Assembly (NCBI GenBank): GCA_021413705.1
Contig: JAIOPX010000261.1
Span: 1 to 56,604 of the forward strand
Reading direction: 5' to 3'
DNA: 56,604 nucleotides
From: Planctomycetota bacterium
GTDB taxonomy: Bacteria; Planctomycetota; Planctomycetia; Pirellulales; UBA7805
The translations under genes and the position numbers were made by a program. The stretch's first letter is position 1. Each line of letters starts with the position of its first letter. The notes under the pieces are model-generated. The model searched no databases and was not told the origin of the DNA. It saw only the letters and a program-made list of their open reading frames with translations. Of the stretch, positions 26,061-34,374 are shown one piece after another.

Positions 26061-26643
26061 CCGCCTGATCCTGATCATGGCAACCGTGTTGATTCTGCCA
26101 GCAGTCGGCTGCGAGAGCGATGACCAAGTCGCCAGGGTGGCTACCCAGGCAGCCGATCGCCAGGCCCAACAAAACATCCAGCAGGTCCAACTCCATCGAG
26201 AAGTGGCCGCCGGTACCAAGAAACTGGTCGAAGCCGACGCCCAGGCGCGCAAGGATTTGATTGCCGCCCAGCAGCATCTACAAGTCCAGCAAGCCGAAGT
26301 TGGCCGCAACCGCGACCAGCTCGAAGTCGAGCGGCAAGCGATAGCCCAGCAGCGGCAAACGGTTTCACTGTGGACGCCACTTCTGCAGGGGCTGGGCATC
26401 GTGCTGGTGGCCGCGCTGGCCCTTGGCCTCTGCTGGTGCCTGCTTTTTGGCCTCCGCAGTGACGACAACGGGAGCCAAGAATTAAGCGAGCTGCTGGTGA
26501 TGGAACTTGCCGCAGAAGAGCCGCGTGTACTTCTGGGGAGCCAGTCTGCCACAGGTGCTTTACCGCCTCCTGATGAAACTTTCCCCGACGGCGCCGCCGA
26601 TACATCCTCGCCAGAACCTTACGGACCAGACTCGCAACTGTAA
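26050..26643 (+). CDS. Lipoprotein-like coiled-coil membrane protein
   Basis: 197 residues. The N-terminus (MATVLILPAVGCES) has a hydrophobic stretch and a lipobox-like LPAVGC, so it is probably a lipoprotein. Residues about 25-105 form a Gln/Glu-rich coiled coil. A second hydrophobic segment (LLQGLGIVLVAALALGLCWCLLFGL, about 111-135) is followed by an acidic, Pro-rich tail. The topology suggests a periplasmic coiled coil tethered twice to the membrane. It is coupled to the preceding microprotein; function unknown. Confidence 0.65.
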   Translation: MTTNRLILIMATVLILPAVGCESDDQVARVATQAADRQAQQNIQQVQLHREVAAGTKKLVEADAQARKDLIAAQQHLQVQQAEVGRNRDQLEVERQAIAQQRQTVSLWTPLLQGLGIVLVAALALGLCWCLLFGLRSDDNGSQELSELLVMELAAEEPRVLLGSQSATGALPPPDETFPDGAADTSSPEPYGPDSQL

Positions 26644-26655
26644 AGGAGCTTGCAC

Positions 26656-27027
26656 GTGAGTCACATCGTTGTCATCAAGACCGAGGTGCGTGACACAGCC
26701 GCCATTCGCGCTGCCTGCGCCCGGCTTCACCTGGCGTCCCCCACGGAAGGCACCGTTGAACTGTTTAGCGGCGAAACGCAGGGCATTGCCGTTCAGCTGC
26801 CCGACTGGGTCTATCCGGTTGTCTGCAATGTAGCCAGGGGCGAATTGAAGTACGACAATTTTGGGGGGCGTTGGGGGGACCAGAAGGAACTCGACCGGTT
26901 CCTGCAAGCCTACGCTGTCGAGCGGGCACGCCTGGAAGCACGTAAGAACGGTCTTTCCATCACGGAGCAGCAGCTCGCGGACGGTTCGATCAAATTGACC
27001 ATCCAGGTGAACGGGGGTGCCACATGA
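26656..27027 (+). CDS. DUF1257 protein (Ycf35-like)
   Basis: 123 residues from a GTG seven nt after AAGGAG. The start MSHIVVIKTEVRDTAAIRAAC and the pattern VQLPDWVYPVVCNVARGELKYDNFGGRWG match DUF1257, known from cyanobacteria and plastids (Ycf35) and from planctomycetes. Function is unknown. It overlaps the DUF2997 gene by 4 nt, a pairing that recurs in genomes with the Ycf46-like AAA ATPase, here at 29261. Confidence 0.8.
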   Translation: MSHIVVIKTEVRDTAAIRAACARLHLASPTEGTVELFSGETQGIAVQLPDWVYPVVCNVARGELKYDNFGGRWGDQKELDRFLQAYAVERARLEARKNGLSITEQQLADGSIKLTIQVNGGAT

Positions 27028-27215
27028 CCAAAGTAATCGAGCTGATCGTGGCCCCCAATGGCGAAACCAAAATCGAAACCCGCGGTTTCTCCGGCGACGA
27101 GTGCCGCAATGCGAGTCGGTTCATCGAGCAGGCGTTGGGGCAACGGACGGCAGAAACACTGACGGCCGAGTTTCACACGTCGTCACGAGTCGAGCAGCAA
27201 CCCCAGCGAAACTGA
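27024..27215 (+). CDS. DUF2997 protein
   Basis: 63 residues: KVIELIVAPNGETKIETRGF followed by CRNASRFIEQALGQ, the DUF2997 pattern. Starts inside the stop of the DUF1257 gene (ATGA overlap). The family is small and of unknown function, usually adjacent to DUF1257. Confidence 0.8.
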   Translation: MTKVIELIVAPNGETKIETRGFSGDECRNASRFIEQALGQRTAETLTAEFHTSSRVEQQPQRN

Positions 27216-27423
27216 TCCGGGCCTCATAGTTGGCCGTTGCTACCCTACCTCGCTGACCGGGAGTACCGCCGACGAGGACTGGCTTGCCCGATCAGGCGCT
27301 TCGACCGTCGCGTAGAAGGCTTCCCTGTCGACGTGGAGGATCATTGGGCACCAGAAGTCGTTATCGAATCGCTAGTTCAACCCGCACAATCGCCTGGGTA
27401 TGAATACTCTGGGAGCATAATGC

Positions 27424-27663
27424 ATGAAACGTCCGTTGAAGTATCAGCTGATTTATTTTCAATGGCAACTGTTGCGTGACGGTTCGCGGGATGAAATCAT
27501 CGAATGGCTGTGCTGGAATGATCCCAACGGATGCTACACCGATAAGGATTCGAGCGCCGAAGGATACCCTCCCCTGACACGGGAGCGTGCGCAGGCCATT
27601 ATGAGGAGGCAAGTTGCAAGAGACTCCCGTTTCGTCACATTGTTGATAGGCCCATCATTGTGA
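27424..27663 (+). CDS. Small unknown protein
   Basis: 79 residues; ATG 8 nt after GGAG. Begins MKRPLKYQLIYFQWQLLRDG; the middle segment WNDPNGCYTDKDSSAEGYPPLTRERA is typical of accessory small proteins in such clusters. Its stop overlaps the next start (GTGA). No known domain. Confidence 0.55.
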   Translation: MKRPLKYQLIYFQWQLLRDGSRDEIIEWLCWNDPNGCYTDKDSSAEGYPPLTRERAQAIMRRQVARDSRFVTLLIGPSL

Positions 27664-27926
27664 ATGCACTTCAGACAGCCGAAGAACTCTGCACGGCGTT
27701 CTGTCGGATCCTTAATCAATGGCTCGACGTGGAGACCATTGCTGAAATCAATCGGCGAAACAGCACGCCCGAATACCATGACTGCTGTGCGACCCATGAT
27801 TTCTGCGATCCCAACCAGGCGATGGTGGAAGCACTTCGGGCGCTCGCTCTTGAATTCCACCCCGCACTGATTGGTCTGATCAACGAGGCTTGGACTTTGG
27901 CGCAACAGCGGCAATTTCGATCCTGA
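27660..27926 (+). CDS. Small unknown protein, His/Cys-containing
   Basis: 88 residues from a GTG overlapping the previous stop. Helical, with a YHDCCATHDFCD segment (about 41-52) that could bind a metal. It ends about 60 nt before the end of the opposing epimerase gene. No family recognised. Confidence 0.55.
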   Translation: MNALQTAEELCTAFCRILNQWLDVETIAEINRRNSTPEYHDCCATHDFCDPNQAMVEALRALALEFHPALIGLINEAWTLAQQRQFRS

Positions 27927-27983
27927 TGCTCACGCCTCTGGGGGGCATGGCCATTGTTGCAGCTTGGGATCAAAGTCCATTTC

Positions 27984-28880
27984 TCAAACCGCCCGTACGA
28001 TCTCCTCCACCGTCTCCTCCAGCAGCGTCTCCCCACCAAACTCCATCCCCAGCGCCCGGATCTTGCCCGTTTCGATCTGATGCTTGGGACTGGTCTGGCT
28101 TCCCTGAATCTGGCTGTTGCTGCCAGAAATCCGCTTGGCCAGCGTCGCGACGTCGTACTCGGATACATAGCGGTCGTAGCAGTTGAACGCCTCGCCCGTG
28201 ATTCCCTCCGCGGTTAGCAAAACGCCCACCGCCTTGGCTACGTCGGCCGCATGGACTTCCTTTCCGCCGCGCTGGCAGGTTACTGCCTCCCCTCGTACCA
28301 CGGCAGCTATCAGGTCATACCATTTACTGTCGTGGATGGGCCTGGCCACCCCGTACACGCCTGTCGGACGCAAGGCACAGATGGGATAGCCGTGTCCCAG
28401 GCCGTAGCTGTGGACGAAGGCTTCCAGCGCCGCCTTGTGGGCGCCGTAGTGGCTCTTGGGCCACAGAGGATGGGTCTCATCCAGTGGCCGGTCGTCGAGG
28501 ATCTTGTCATGCACGGCGCAGGTGGAGATGAAGATGAATCGATTGGCGTTGGCCTGCCTGGCGGCTTCGATCAGCTCAATCGTTCCCACAATGTTCTTTT
28601 GAACGAAGTCTGTGACGCTTCCTTCTCCTCCTTGAAAACCTCCACCTGGATGATAGAGCGCAGCATGCACGACCGCATCGCAGCCTGATACCAAGTCACG
28701 ACAGCTATCCACCTTTCCCAAATCGCCTTCGACCCATTCCAGAGCCTGCGAGATGGGTTCGAAACCAAGTCTCTCGCTGGAAGGGCGATACCAGCAGCGC
28801 AGCGTGTGACCCTGGGCCACGAGGTGCCGGGCAAGGTAATGCCCAATGAATCCGGTGGCCCCGGTAAGTGCGACCTTCAT
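27984..28880 (-). CDS. NAD-dependent epimerase/dehydratase (extended SDR)
   Basis: 298 residues from the ATG at 28880 (GGAGAG upstream). Rossmann motif GATGFIG (7-13), ISTCAV around the catalytic Ser/Thr (118-123), and the active-site pair Y145-x3-K149 in SHYGAHKAALE. These enzymes act on nucleotide sugars or related substrates. It lies on the minus strand inside an otherwise plus-strand cluster, in line with the 106-residue gene at 28894, so this two-gene unit may have inserted or may be regulated separately. Confidence 0.85.
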   Translation of the reverse strand: MKVALTGATGFIGHYLARHLVAQGHTLRCWYRPSSERLGFEPISQALEWVEGDLGKVDSCRDLVSGCDAVVHAALYHPGGGFQGGEGSVTDFVQKNIVGTIELIEAARQANANRFIFISTCAVHDKILDDRPLDETHPLWPKSHYGAHKAALEAFVHSYGLGHGYPICALRPTGVYGVARPIHDSKWYDLIAAVVRGEAVTCQRGGKEVHAADVAKAVGVLLTAEGITGEAFNCYDRYVSEYDVATLAKRISGSNSQIQGSQTSPKHQIETGKIRALGMEFGGETLLEETVEEIVRAV

Positions 28881-28893
28881 GGATGCTCTCCGA

Positions 28894-29214
28894 TCACCGC
28901 TTCCAGTTTCGGCAATACCTGAAACCATACGATTTGATTTGCAGCAAATACTCCCTCAGATTGTCCTGCTTAAGCCGCAGCAACGTTTCGACCTGATCGC
29001 ACGCCTTGAGCATCAGTACTTTCATCTCTTCGTCCGTGATCCGGCTGTATTGGTTGTCTTCCAGCAACTCGGAATACCGACCGGCGTGCAGGTCTTCCAA
29101 AGGACCGTTGCGAAATGCCCAGGCTACGATGGCGTTGGCTTCGTCACGCAATGTGAATCCGCCAGGAAAGAACTTCTCTTCGTATTCCTGCGGAAAGTCA
29201 GGAGTGTCAGCCAT
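28894..29214 (-). CDS. Conserved-looking small protein upstream of epimerase
   Basis: 106 residues; ATG preceded by AAGGAACAGGCAC. Sequence is acidic with FPGGFTLRDEANAIVAWAFRNGPLEDLHAG (about 16-45), then EEMKVLMLKACDQ and a Tyr-rich tail ending YCRNWKR. Thirteen nt separate it from the epimerase start, so they are co-transcribed. It is divergent from the AAA ATPase gene (47 nt between starts), implying a shared promoter region. Function unknown. Confidence 0.65.
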   Translation of the reverse strand: MADTPDFPQEYEEKFFPGGFTLRDEANAIVAWAFRNGPLEDLHAGRYSELLEDNQYSRITDEEMKVLMLKACDQVETLLRLKQDNLREYLLQIKSYGFRYCRNWKR

Positions 29215-29260
29215 GTGCCTGTTCCTTCAGCATTCTGATTTCTTGCCCCCGGAGACTTCC

Positions 29261-30754
29261 ATGATACTGTCCACCCGACTGTCTGAATATATTCGAGCCT
29301 GTTTTACTGGTCTGTGGATCGAATCTCATGAGCACGAAGACGCCCTGGCCGAAATCGCCAAACTGTGTCGCGACGAAGAGTGGCGGCTGGTCACCTGGGA
29401 CATCGCTCAAGGATTACAGATCGCCGGCAGCCCTGAAACCGTCGACGCCAGCGGCAGCGATCCGCTGGCCGCCATCCGTTCGATCCATGGCTTTTCCAGC
29501 GCCGAAGGCACGGCGCTCCTGGTCTTGGTGAATTTTCATCGGTTTTTGCAATCCGCCGAAGTGGTTCAGAATTTGGCCCGCCAGATTCACCAGGGAAAAC
29601 AGAATCGGACGTTCATTGTTATTCTGTCGCCCATCGTGCAGATCCCTACCGAGCTGGAAAAGCTCTTCGTCGTCGTCGAGCACGACCTTCCCAGCCGCGA
29701 ACAGCTTGCGGAGATCGCCCGCGGCATGGCCACAGACGACGGCGAATTGCCGGACGGCGATGCCCTGGGGGCGGTTTTGGACTCTGCGGCCGGCTTGACC
29801 CGTTTCGAAGGCGAAAACGCCTTTGCATTGAGCCTGGTTCGCCATCAGGCCATCCGCCCGGATGCCGTGTGGGAACTCAAGTCTCAGATGCTCAAAAAAA
29901 GCGGCTTGGTCTCGCTGCACCGCGGCAGCGAACGGTTTGTCGACTTGGGCGGGTTGGATTCGCTCAAGGCGTTTTGTCTGCGGGCGATGCGCCGCCAGGG
30001 GCGTCCGGATCCCCTGAAACGGCCGCGCGGTGTCATGCTGCTTTCGCCACCCGGCTGCGGCAAGTCGGCGTTTGCCAAGGCGCTGGGCAACGAGACGGGC
30101 CGGCCGACGCTCTGCCTCGATATCGGCAGTCTGATGGGTTCGCTGGTGGGGGCCACAGAGGCCAATATCCGCCAGGCACTTAAAATCGCCGACGCCATGG
30201 CGCCGTGTGTCCTGTTCCTTGATGAAGTGGAAAAAGGGCTTTCGGGTGTGGCCAGCTCCGGGCAGACCGACTCAGGGGTTACGGCCCGGCTGTTTGGCAC
30301 GTTTTTGACCTGGCTCAATGACCACCAGACGGACGTGTTTGTAGTTGCCACCTGCAATGACATCAGCAAGTTGCCTCCCGAGTTCAGTCGCGCGGAGCGC
30401 TTTGACGGGGTGTTCTTTGTGGACTTGCCCACCGCCGAGCAGCGACAGGCTATCTGGGACATCTATATCGGGCTATTCGGCGTCGAGCTAAAGCAGGCCA
30501 AGCCCAACGATGACAATTGGACCGGCGCCGAAGTGCGGGCCTGCTGCCGCCTGGCGGCATTACTCGATGTGCCCCTGACGGCGGCAGCCCAAAACGTCGT
30601 CCCCGTGGCGGTCACGGCCGGTGAAACGGTCGAGCGGCTGCGCACCTGGGCCAGCGGACGGTGTCTCAGCGCTGATACCCCGGGTATCTATCATTGTGGT
30701 CCCGCAGCGAGAGGATCCGGTCGGCGAGTCACGAGAAAACCCTCCAACAATTAA
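29261..30754 (+). CDS. Ycf46-like AAA ATPase
   Basis: 497 residues from the ATG at 29261 (GGAG 6 nt upstream); a longer frame to 29006 lacks coding support. Residues about 1-200 are the N-terminal domain typical of Ycf46 (WDIAQGLQ, VLVNFHRFLQ, SPIVQIPTELEKLFVVVEHDLPS). The AAA core has Walker A PPGCGKS (263-269), Walker B VLFLDE (317-322) and NDxxxLPPEFxRAERFDG near 364-382. The end reads ASGRCLSADTPGIY, as in this family. It probably remodels proteins using ATP. Co-occurrence with DUF1257/DUF2997 and Ub-like genes suggests a partner for the conjugation cluster. Confidence 0.87.
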   Translation: MILSTRLSEYIRACFTGLWIESHEHEDALAEIAKLCRDEEWRLVTWDIAQGLQIAGSPETVDASGSDPLAAIRSIHGFSSAEGTALLVLVNFHRFLQSAEVVQNLARQIHQGKQNRTFIVILSPIVQIPTELEKLFVVVEHDLPSREQLAEIARGMATDDGELPDGDALGAVLDSAAGLTRFEGENAFALSLVRHQAIRPDAVWELKSQMLKKSGLVSLHRGSERFVDLGGLDSLKAFCLRAMRRQGRPDPLKRPRGVMLLSPPGCGKSAFAKALGNETGRPTLCLDIGSLMGSLVGATEANIRQALKIADAMAPCVLFLDEVEKGLSGVASSGQTDSGVTARLFGTFLTWLNDHQTDVFVVATCNDISKLPPEFSRAERFDGVFFVDLPTAEQRQAIWDIYIGLFGVELKQAKPNDDNWTGAEVRACCRLAALLDVPLTAAAQNVVPVAVTAGETVERLRTWASGRCLSADTPGIYHCGPAARGSGRRVTRKPSNN

Positions 30755-31093
30755 GCGGTGCGACTTACAGGACTGGCAGGCCGCCCAGCCGGGGGAGAAA
30801 TCTCAAGTTTGTGCCGCCAGGCGACCTGGGCCTAGTTTTTAGGTTGGTGACTAAAGCACGAATTTGAGCACGAAGAGGACATCAAACGGCCGTTCGATCT
30901 GCCGCGTTGCCTCCGTCAGCACTCGCCACAACCGTGCCACGCCGCTCAGCGCCAGCGGAACGGTTTTCCAGCGCACAAGAAGTGCGGCAACCGCGCAGAA
31001 CTTCCCAGCCTGCGATCAGTAGTTCCACTTGCATGAGGGCCGGGATTGCAATGGCGTCAAGGCTTGCTCCAACTCCAACCCAAGAAAGATCCC
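30755..31093. other. Intergenic gap within small-gene cluster
   Basis: 339 bases with no frame of convincing composition; the candidates at 30621-30842 and 30907-31164 run across other genes. No clear terminator. A promoter for the following small genes would be expected here. Confidence 0.35.
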
Positions 31094-31363
31094 ATGGTAG
31101 GCAGAAAGGTGATTATCAGCATTCACGACGGTGTCATCCAGGATGTTTTCTGCTCGGACCCTGAGACCCAAGTGACCCTGGTCGATTGGGGGAACGAGGA
31201 AGTCGAACCCCATACGCCCGGGCTGGTCGAGGTTCGCATTAATGAGCGTCGAACCGAATGGGTGTCCGTCGAACAAATTACCCCCAGACCGATGGCCGAT
31301 CTGGCCGGAACCCACGTCCAGCGGGCCATCCAAGCCGCCGAGGTTGCCGATGGCAAATCGTAA
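31094..31363 (+). CDS. Small unknown protein
   Basis: 89 residues beginning MVGRKVIISIHDGVIQDVFCSDPETQVTLVDWGN, a beta-rich start; the frame is open further upstream but this ATG begins the conserved-looking part. The motif DPETQVTLVDWGNEEVEP suggests a small compact domain found in accessory clusters. It overlaps the next gene by 14 nt. Confidence 0.6.
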   Translation: MVGRKVIISIHDGVIQDVFCSDPETQVTLVDWGNEEVEPHTPGLVEVRINERRTEWVSVEQITPRPMADLAGTHVQRAIQAAEVADGKS

Positions 31364-31670
31364 GTTACAGGTGGCTTTTGAGTACCACTATGGCCAGCGG
31401 GGCGTCTTAAAACCCGGAGACCGCTTCCGAGTATGCGGCGGGCCGGTGTACATCACGGACGAGGGACAGAAGATCCCCATGGGCGAACGGGGCCTGATGA
31501 TCTTCAAACGCTATTGCCAGCGCGGTGCCGAAAAGTGGATCGAAGCCGCCTCCGTTGGCGGCAGCGCCTATGTGATCCTGTGGGTCGGCAAGACCTGTCG
31601 CAGCCCGGTCGTCTCCAACCTGCGCCGCCGGCCGTACCGGGTGCGCAAGCAGCGCATCTGTGTACCTTAG
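31350..31670 (+). CDS. Small basic unknown protein
   Basis: 106 residues from the ATG at 31350 (GAGG 6 nt upstream, inside the previous gene). Contains KPGDRFRVCGGPVYITDEGQK, resembling an SH3-like barrel, and a very basic C-terminus (LRRRPYRVRKQRICVP) that may bind nucleic acid. No named family. Confidence 0.6.
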   Translation: MANRKLQVAFEYHYGQRGVLKPGDRFRVCGGPVYITDEGQKIPMGERGLMIFKRYCQRGAEKWIEAASVGGSAYVILWVGKTCRSPVVSNLRRRPYRVRKQRICVP

Positions 31671-31698
31671 CATGCCTCGTAGTTGAGGAGATCGGGTG

Positions 31699-31986
31699 AT
31701 GCCCTTGTTTCAAGCCATCGTTACGGAAACGGTTTCACTACGACGGTGGTATTCTGTCAAAACCCGCAACCATAGTAAGGCAAAAACCAAACTCACAGCC
31801 GGTGACACCTTCGAGGAGCATGACATTCTCGGCAGCACCGAAGTATGGCACCGGTTTGTCGAAGCGACACCCTCGCACGGGCGCCTGTCCGCGAACAGAA
31901 GAAGCCTTAGAAAGGAGCTTTCTTGTGCAGTCACATCTTTGCCAAGATCGACGGCCCGTTGTTTCGGAAACAGCGCGCGCTGTTGA
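31699..31986 (+). CDS. Small unknown protein (uncertain)
   Basis: 95 residues from the ATG at 31699, with GAGGAG 8 nt upstream. The first ~60 residues look protein-like (VTETVSLRRWYSVKTRNHS...TEVWHRFVEATPSHG); the last 21 overlap the next gene by 64 nt and are probably incidental. Confidence 0.45.
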   Translation: MPLFQAIVTETVSLRRWYSVKTRNHSKAKTKLTAGDTFEEHDILGSTEVWHRFVEATPSHGRLSANRRSLRKELSCAVTSLPRSTARCFGNSARC

Positions 31987-32147
31987 TCAGACTGGCGGAC
32001 CAAGCCCGTAACAGGAAGTGGTTACAGCTCACCGAACATGACCGCGAACTGCTCGAAGGATTGATTAGCTTGACTGACGCCATCGCGGATGAAGCCCACG
32101 ACCATGATGGAATCCCGTGCCTGCTGACTCAAAGGAGCCGACGGTGA
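31923..32147 (+). CDS. Small unknown protein, TTG start
   Basis: 74 residues. The start is a TTG (31923) five nt after AAAGGAG, with no ATG nearby. Sequence MCSHIFAKIDGPLFRKQRALLIRLADQ then an acidic helical part. Its stop overlaps the next gene's GTG. Confidence 0.5.
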   Translation: MCSHIFAKIDGPLFRKQRALLIRLADQARNRKWLQLTEHDRELLEGLISLTDAIADEAHDHDGIPCLLTQRSRR

Positions 32148-32698
32148 AGCAAGCCAAAGATCTCACCTGCGATCAAATCGTCGCCTTGGTCCAGTCCCTT
32201 CAGAATTATCTCTACCTGGACCAGGACGCCCAAGGCAGATGTTTCTGGAACCCTGACAAGTCATGGAACTCCGAGGGGTTGGGATTCCTTGCCGAGGCGC
32301 TGGGTCAATACGACCTACTACCGGATGATAGTGAACTTGTGAAGCGGGAAACTCCTGTTCAGAAGTACGTACTTTACGACTTCGACCGTGCCGAACTGAT
32401 CGGAAGCCGCATTTACGATGATCGGGGCTTGGCCGGCGATGACGCCAGCGAATTGAACCATGCCATCGTGGTGCCGCTGATCCTTCCCCAGCCAACCGTA
32501 TCTGACCCGGCCGAAGAACCTCAGCCGTGCGAATGTCAGTTGCCGGAAGATTTCTGCTGCGGCGTGCCGGGCATTCTCGCCAAAGTCGAAAACTGCCGTG
32601 TGGTGCTGGGTGGCAAGGTCGAGCGGTGTGATCTGTGCCAGCGCTACCCGTCCGACCAGGCGGCCCACGACAAGTTGGTGGAATTGGGGATGGCCTGA
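32144..32698 (+). CDS. Unknown protein with C-terminal Cys cluster
   Basis: 184 residues from a GTG six nt after AAAGGAG. The C-terminal third has nine Cys (CECQLPEDFCCG, CDLCQRY) suggesting one or two zinc sites; the N-terminal part contains QNYLYLDQDAQGRCFWNPDKSW. It may be a scaffold or adaptor in the cluster. No family recognised. Confidence 0.6.
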   Translation: MKQAKDLTCDQIVALVQSLQNYLYLDQDAQGRCFWNPDKSWNSEGLGFLAEALGQYDLLPDDSELVKRETPVQKYVLYDFDRAELIGSRIYDDRGLAGDDASELNHAIVVPLILPQPTVSDPAEEPQPCECQLPEDFCCGVPGILAKVENCRVVLGGKVERCDLCQRYPSDQAAHDKLVELGMA

Positions 32699-32778
32699 GG
32701 GCTTTTCTTCCGCCACGCCGCCGTTCGGTCTGTCAGCATCGCCCAAAAAACGATTTCTAAACCCATGGAGGATTCTGC

Positions 32779-33720
32779 ATGAGTAGCGTACTTGAAGAAG
32801 CTGGCTCGGAAGCCGTTACACCTGCCCAGCGTCTACGCACCACGATGGCTGCCGTGCGGGTGGCCATCTCCTGGTTCGGCGTCCGCAAAACGCTGACCCC
32901 GCAGCAAAAAGCCCAGGCCGCGGACGCCTTTGGCGCCGAGGGACAGTTTCTCTCGGCCGGCAAGAAATTGCTGGATACTAGCCACCCGGCCTACAAAGCC
33001 GTCACCACCGTCCGCGGGCGGATCGTATCCTTCTGGAAAGGGATCAGCCTCCCCTATCCCGAGCCGGGGATTCGGTTGATACGCCAAGACGACGTCCAGG
33101 CGCTCAATGTCCACTTGACCACGCTGAAGGCCGAATTGACGGAAGCCGTCGAAAGCCTGGACCGGCATTATTCGGAACTCAAACGGGCCGCGCGGCGGCG
33201 ACTGGGGAGTTTGTATAACGAGGCCGACTATCCTCAATCGCTCCGTGATCTGTTCGGCGTCGAGTGGGATTTTCCCAGCGTCGAGCCCCCTGACTACCTG
33301 CGGCAACTCAGCCCCCACCTCTACCAGGAGGAATGCCGCCGGGTGCAGCAGCGGTTTGACGAAGCAGTCCGCCTGGCCGAAGATGCATTTGTGAGCGAAC
33401 TGGCCAAGCTGGTGGGACATCTGACGGAACGCCTTTCGGGGACCGAAGACGGCAAGCCCAAAGTGTTCCGAGACTCGGCCGTCGAAAATCTCTCCGAGTT
33501 CTTCGGTCGGTTCCGGCAACTCAACATTGGCAGTAGCGATCAGCTCGATCAGCTCGTCGATCAGGTCCAGGCGGTCGTGCGGGGTGTGAAGCCGCAGGAG
33601 CTGCGCGACAAGGATTCCCTTCGAAAGTATGTGGCCACGGAGCTGTCGGCCGTGCAGGCCACATTGGACGGGCTGCTGGTGGACCGCCCCCGGCGCAACA
33701 TCTTGCGCCGGCCCAAGTAG
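32779..33720 (+). CDS. Helical coiled-coil protein (DUF3150-like?)
   Basis: 313 residues; GGAGG 7 nt before the ATG. Largely alpha-helical with charged coiled-coil stretches (LTTLKAELTEAVESLDRHYSELKRAARRR, about 113-141; CRRVQQRFDEAVRLAEDAFVSELAKL, about 188-213). ISWFGVRKTLTPQQKAQAADAFGAE near the N-terminus and SFWKGISLPYPEPGIRLI resemble phage/ICE proteins of the DUF3150 type, which is a tentative match. Eleven nt from the next gene, so co-transcribed. Confidence 0.6.
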   Translation: MSSVLEEAGSEAVTPAQRLRTTMAAVRVAISWFGVRKTLTPQQKAQAADAFGAEGQFLSAGKKLLDTSHPAYKAVTTVRGRIVSFWKGISLPYPEPGIRLIRQDDVQALNVHLTTLKAELTEAVESLDRHYSELKRAARRRLGSLYNEADYPQSLRDLFGVEWDFPSVEPPDYLRQLSPHLYQEECRRVQQRFDEAVRLAEDAFVSELAKLVGHLTERLSGTEDGKPKVFRDSAVENLSEFFGRFRQLNIGSSDQLDQLVDQVQAVVRGVKPQELRDKDSLRKYVATELSAVQATLDGLLVDRPRRNILRRPK

Positions 33721-33730
33721 GGCTGCCGCC

Positions 33731-33979
33731 ATGCAGATTGTAGTAACCCCCACAGGCACGATCCGGTGCCTGTACGACGAAACGCTCGACTTGCACGCTT
33801 TTGGCCCGCTAGAGATTCAGCGCGGTTCCCATGTGGAACCTACAGCGGATAGCCAGTGGCTGGCTGATCTCTCTCCCGTACACGGACCTGTTCTCGGCCC
33901 GTACCCTCTGCGCCGCCAGGCTCTGGCGGCGGAAGCCGCTTGGCTGGAAGACAACTGGCTCAATCCGCCGGTTAGCTAG
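33731..33979 (+). CDS. Small unknown protein
   Basis: 82 residues starting MQIVVTPTGTIRCLYDETLDLHAFG, with SHVEPTADSQWLADLSPVHGPVLGPYPLRRQALAAEAAWL in the middle. The pattern looks well conserved, a small alpha/beta protein of the kind common in these accessory clusters. It is followed by a strong terminator at 34012. Confidence 0.65.
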   Translation: MQIVVTPTGTIRCLYDETLDLHAFGPLEIQRGSHVEPTADSQWLADLSPVHGPVLGPYPLRRQALAAEAAWLEDNWLNPPVS

Positions 33980-34011
33980 GTACATTCCGGATTGATTCCT
34001 GAGGATTTTCT

Positions 34012-34047
34012 GCCCCGGTGCGCAGCGTCTGCGCACCGGGGCTTTTT
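34012..34047 (+). terminator. Rho-independent terminator
   Basis: A perfect 13-bp GC-rich stem (GCCCCGGTGCGCA / TGCGCACCGGGGC, loop GCGTC) followed directly by TTTTT. It closes the first set of small genes after the AAA ATPase. Confidence 0.9.
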
Positions 34048-34077
34048 AATGCGCCCCTAGGAAAGGAGTAAGTTGCT

Positions 34078-34281
34078 ATGACCCAGTGCGACTTGGATCG
34101 TGCCGTGGCCCGCGTTACGGGCGAAGACCTTTCGACAATTGCCGGCATGGGATTTGTGCCCTTGACCAGCGTCCCCTACGAGACCGAACGCAGCCCGCTG
34201 ACGGTGGATTGGGATGAACTGGATGCCCAGCGGACGGGATATTTTCCGAAACGCCGCGCCCGACGATTCGTGACCGCGTAG
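34078..34281 (+). CDS. Small unknown protein
   Basis: 67 residues, ATG preceded by AAAGGAGTAAGTTGCT. Begins MTQCDLDRAVARVTGEDLSTIAGMGFVPLTSVP; RRARRF basic tail. The motif of a helix then GMGF suggests a small HTH-like or adaptor protein; unrecognised. Starts a new transcription unit after the terminator. Confidence 0.6.
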   Translation: MTQCDLDRAVARVTGEDLSTIAGMGFVPLTSVPYETERSPLTVDWDELDAQRTGYFPKRRARRFVTA

Positions 34282-34374
34282 GACGTCGGCTCAAAAGCCC
34301 TCACCCACACAGCAACGGCGCATCCTGGGCTCGCCTGGGATGCGCCGGTGACTCGTTATGATCGGAGTTGCTTG

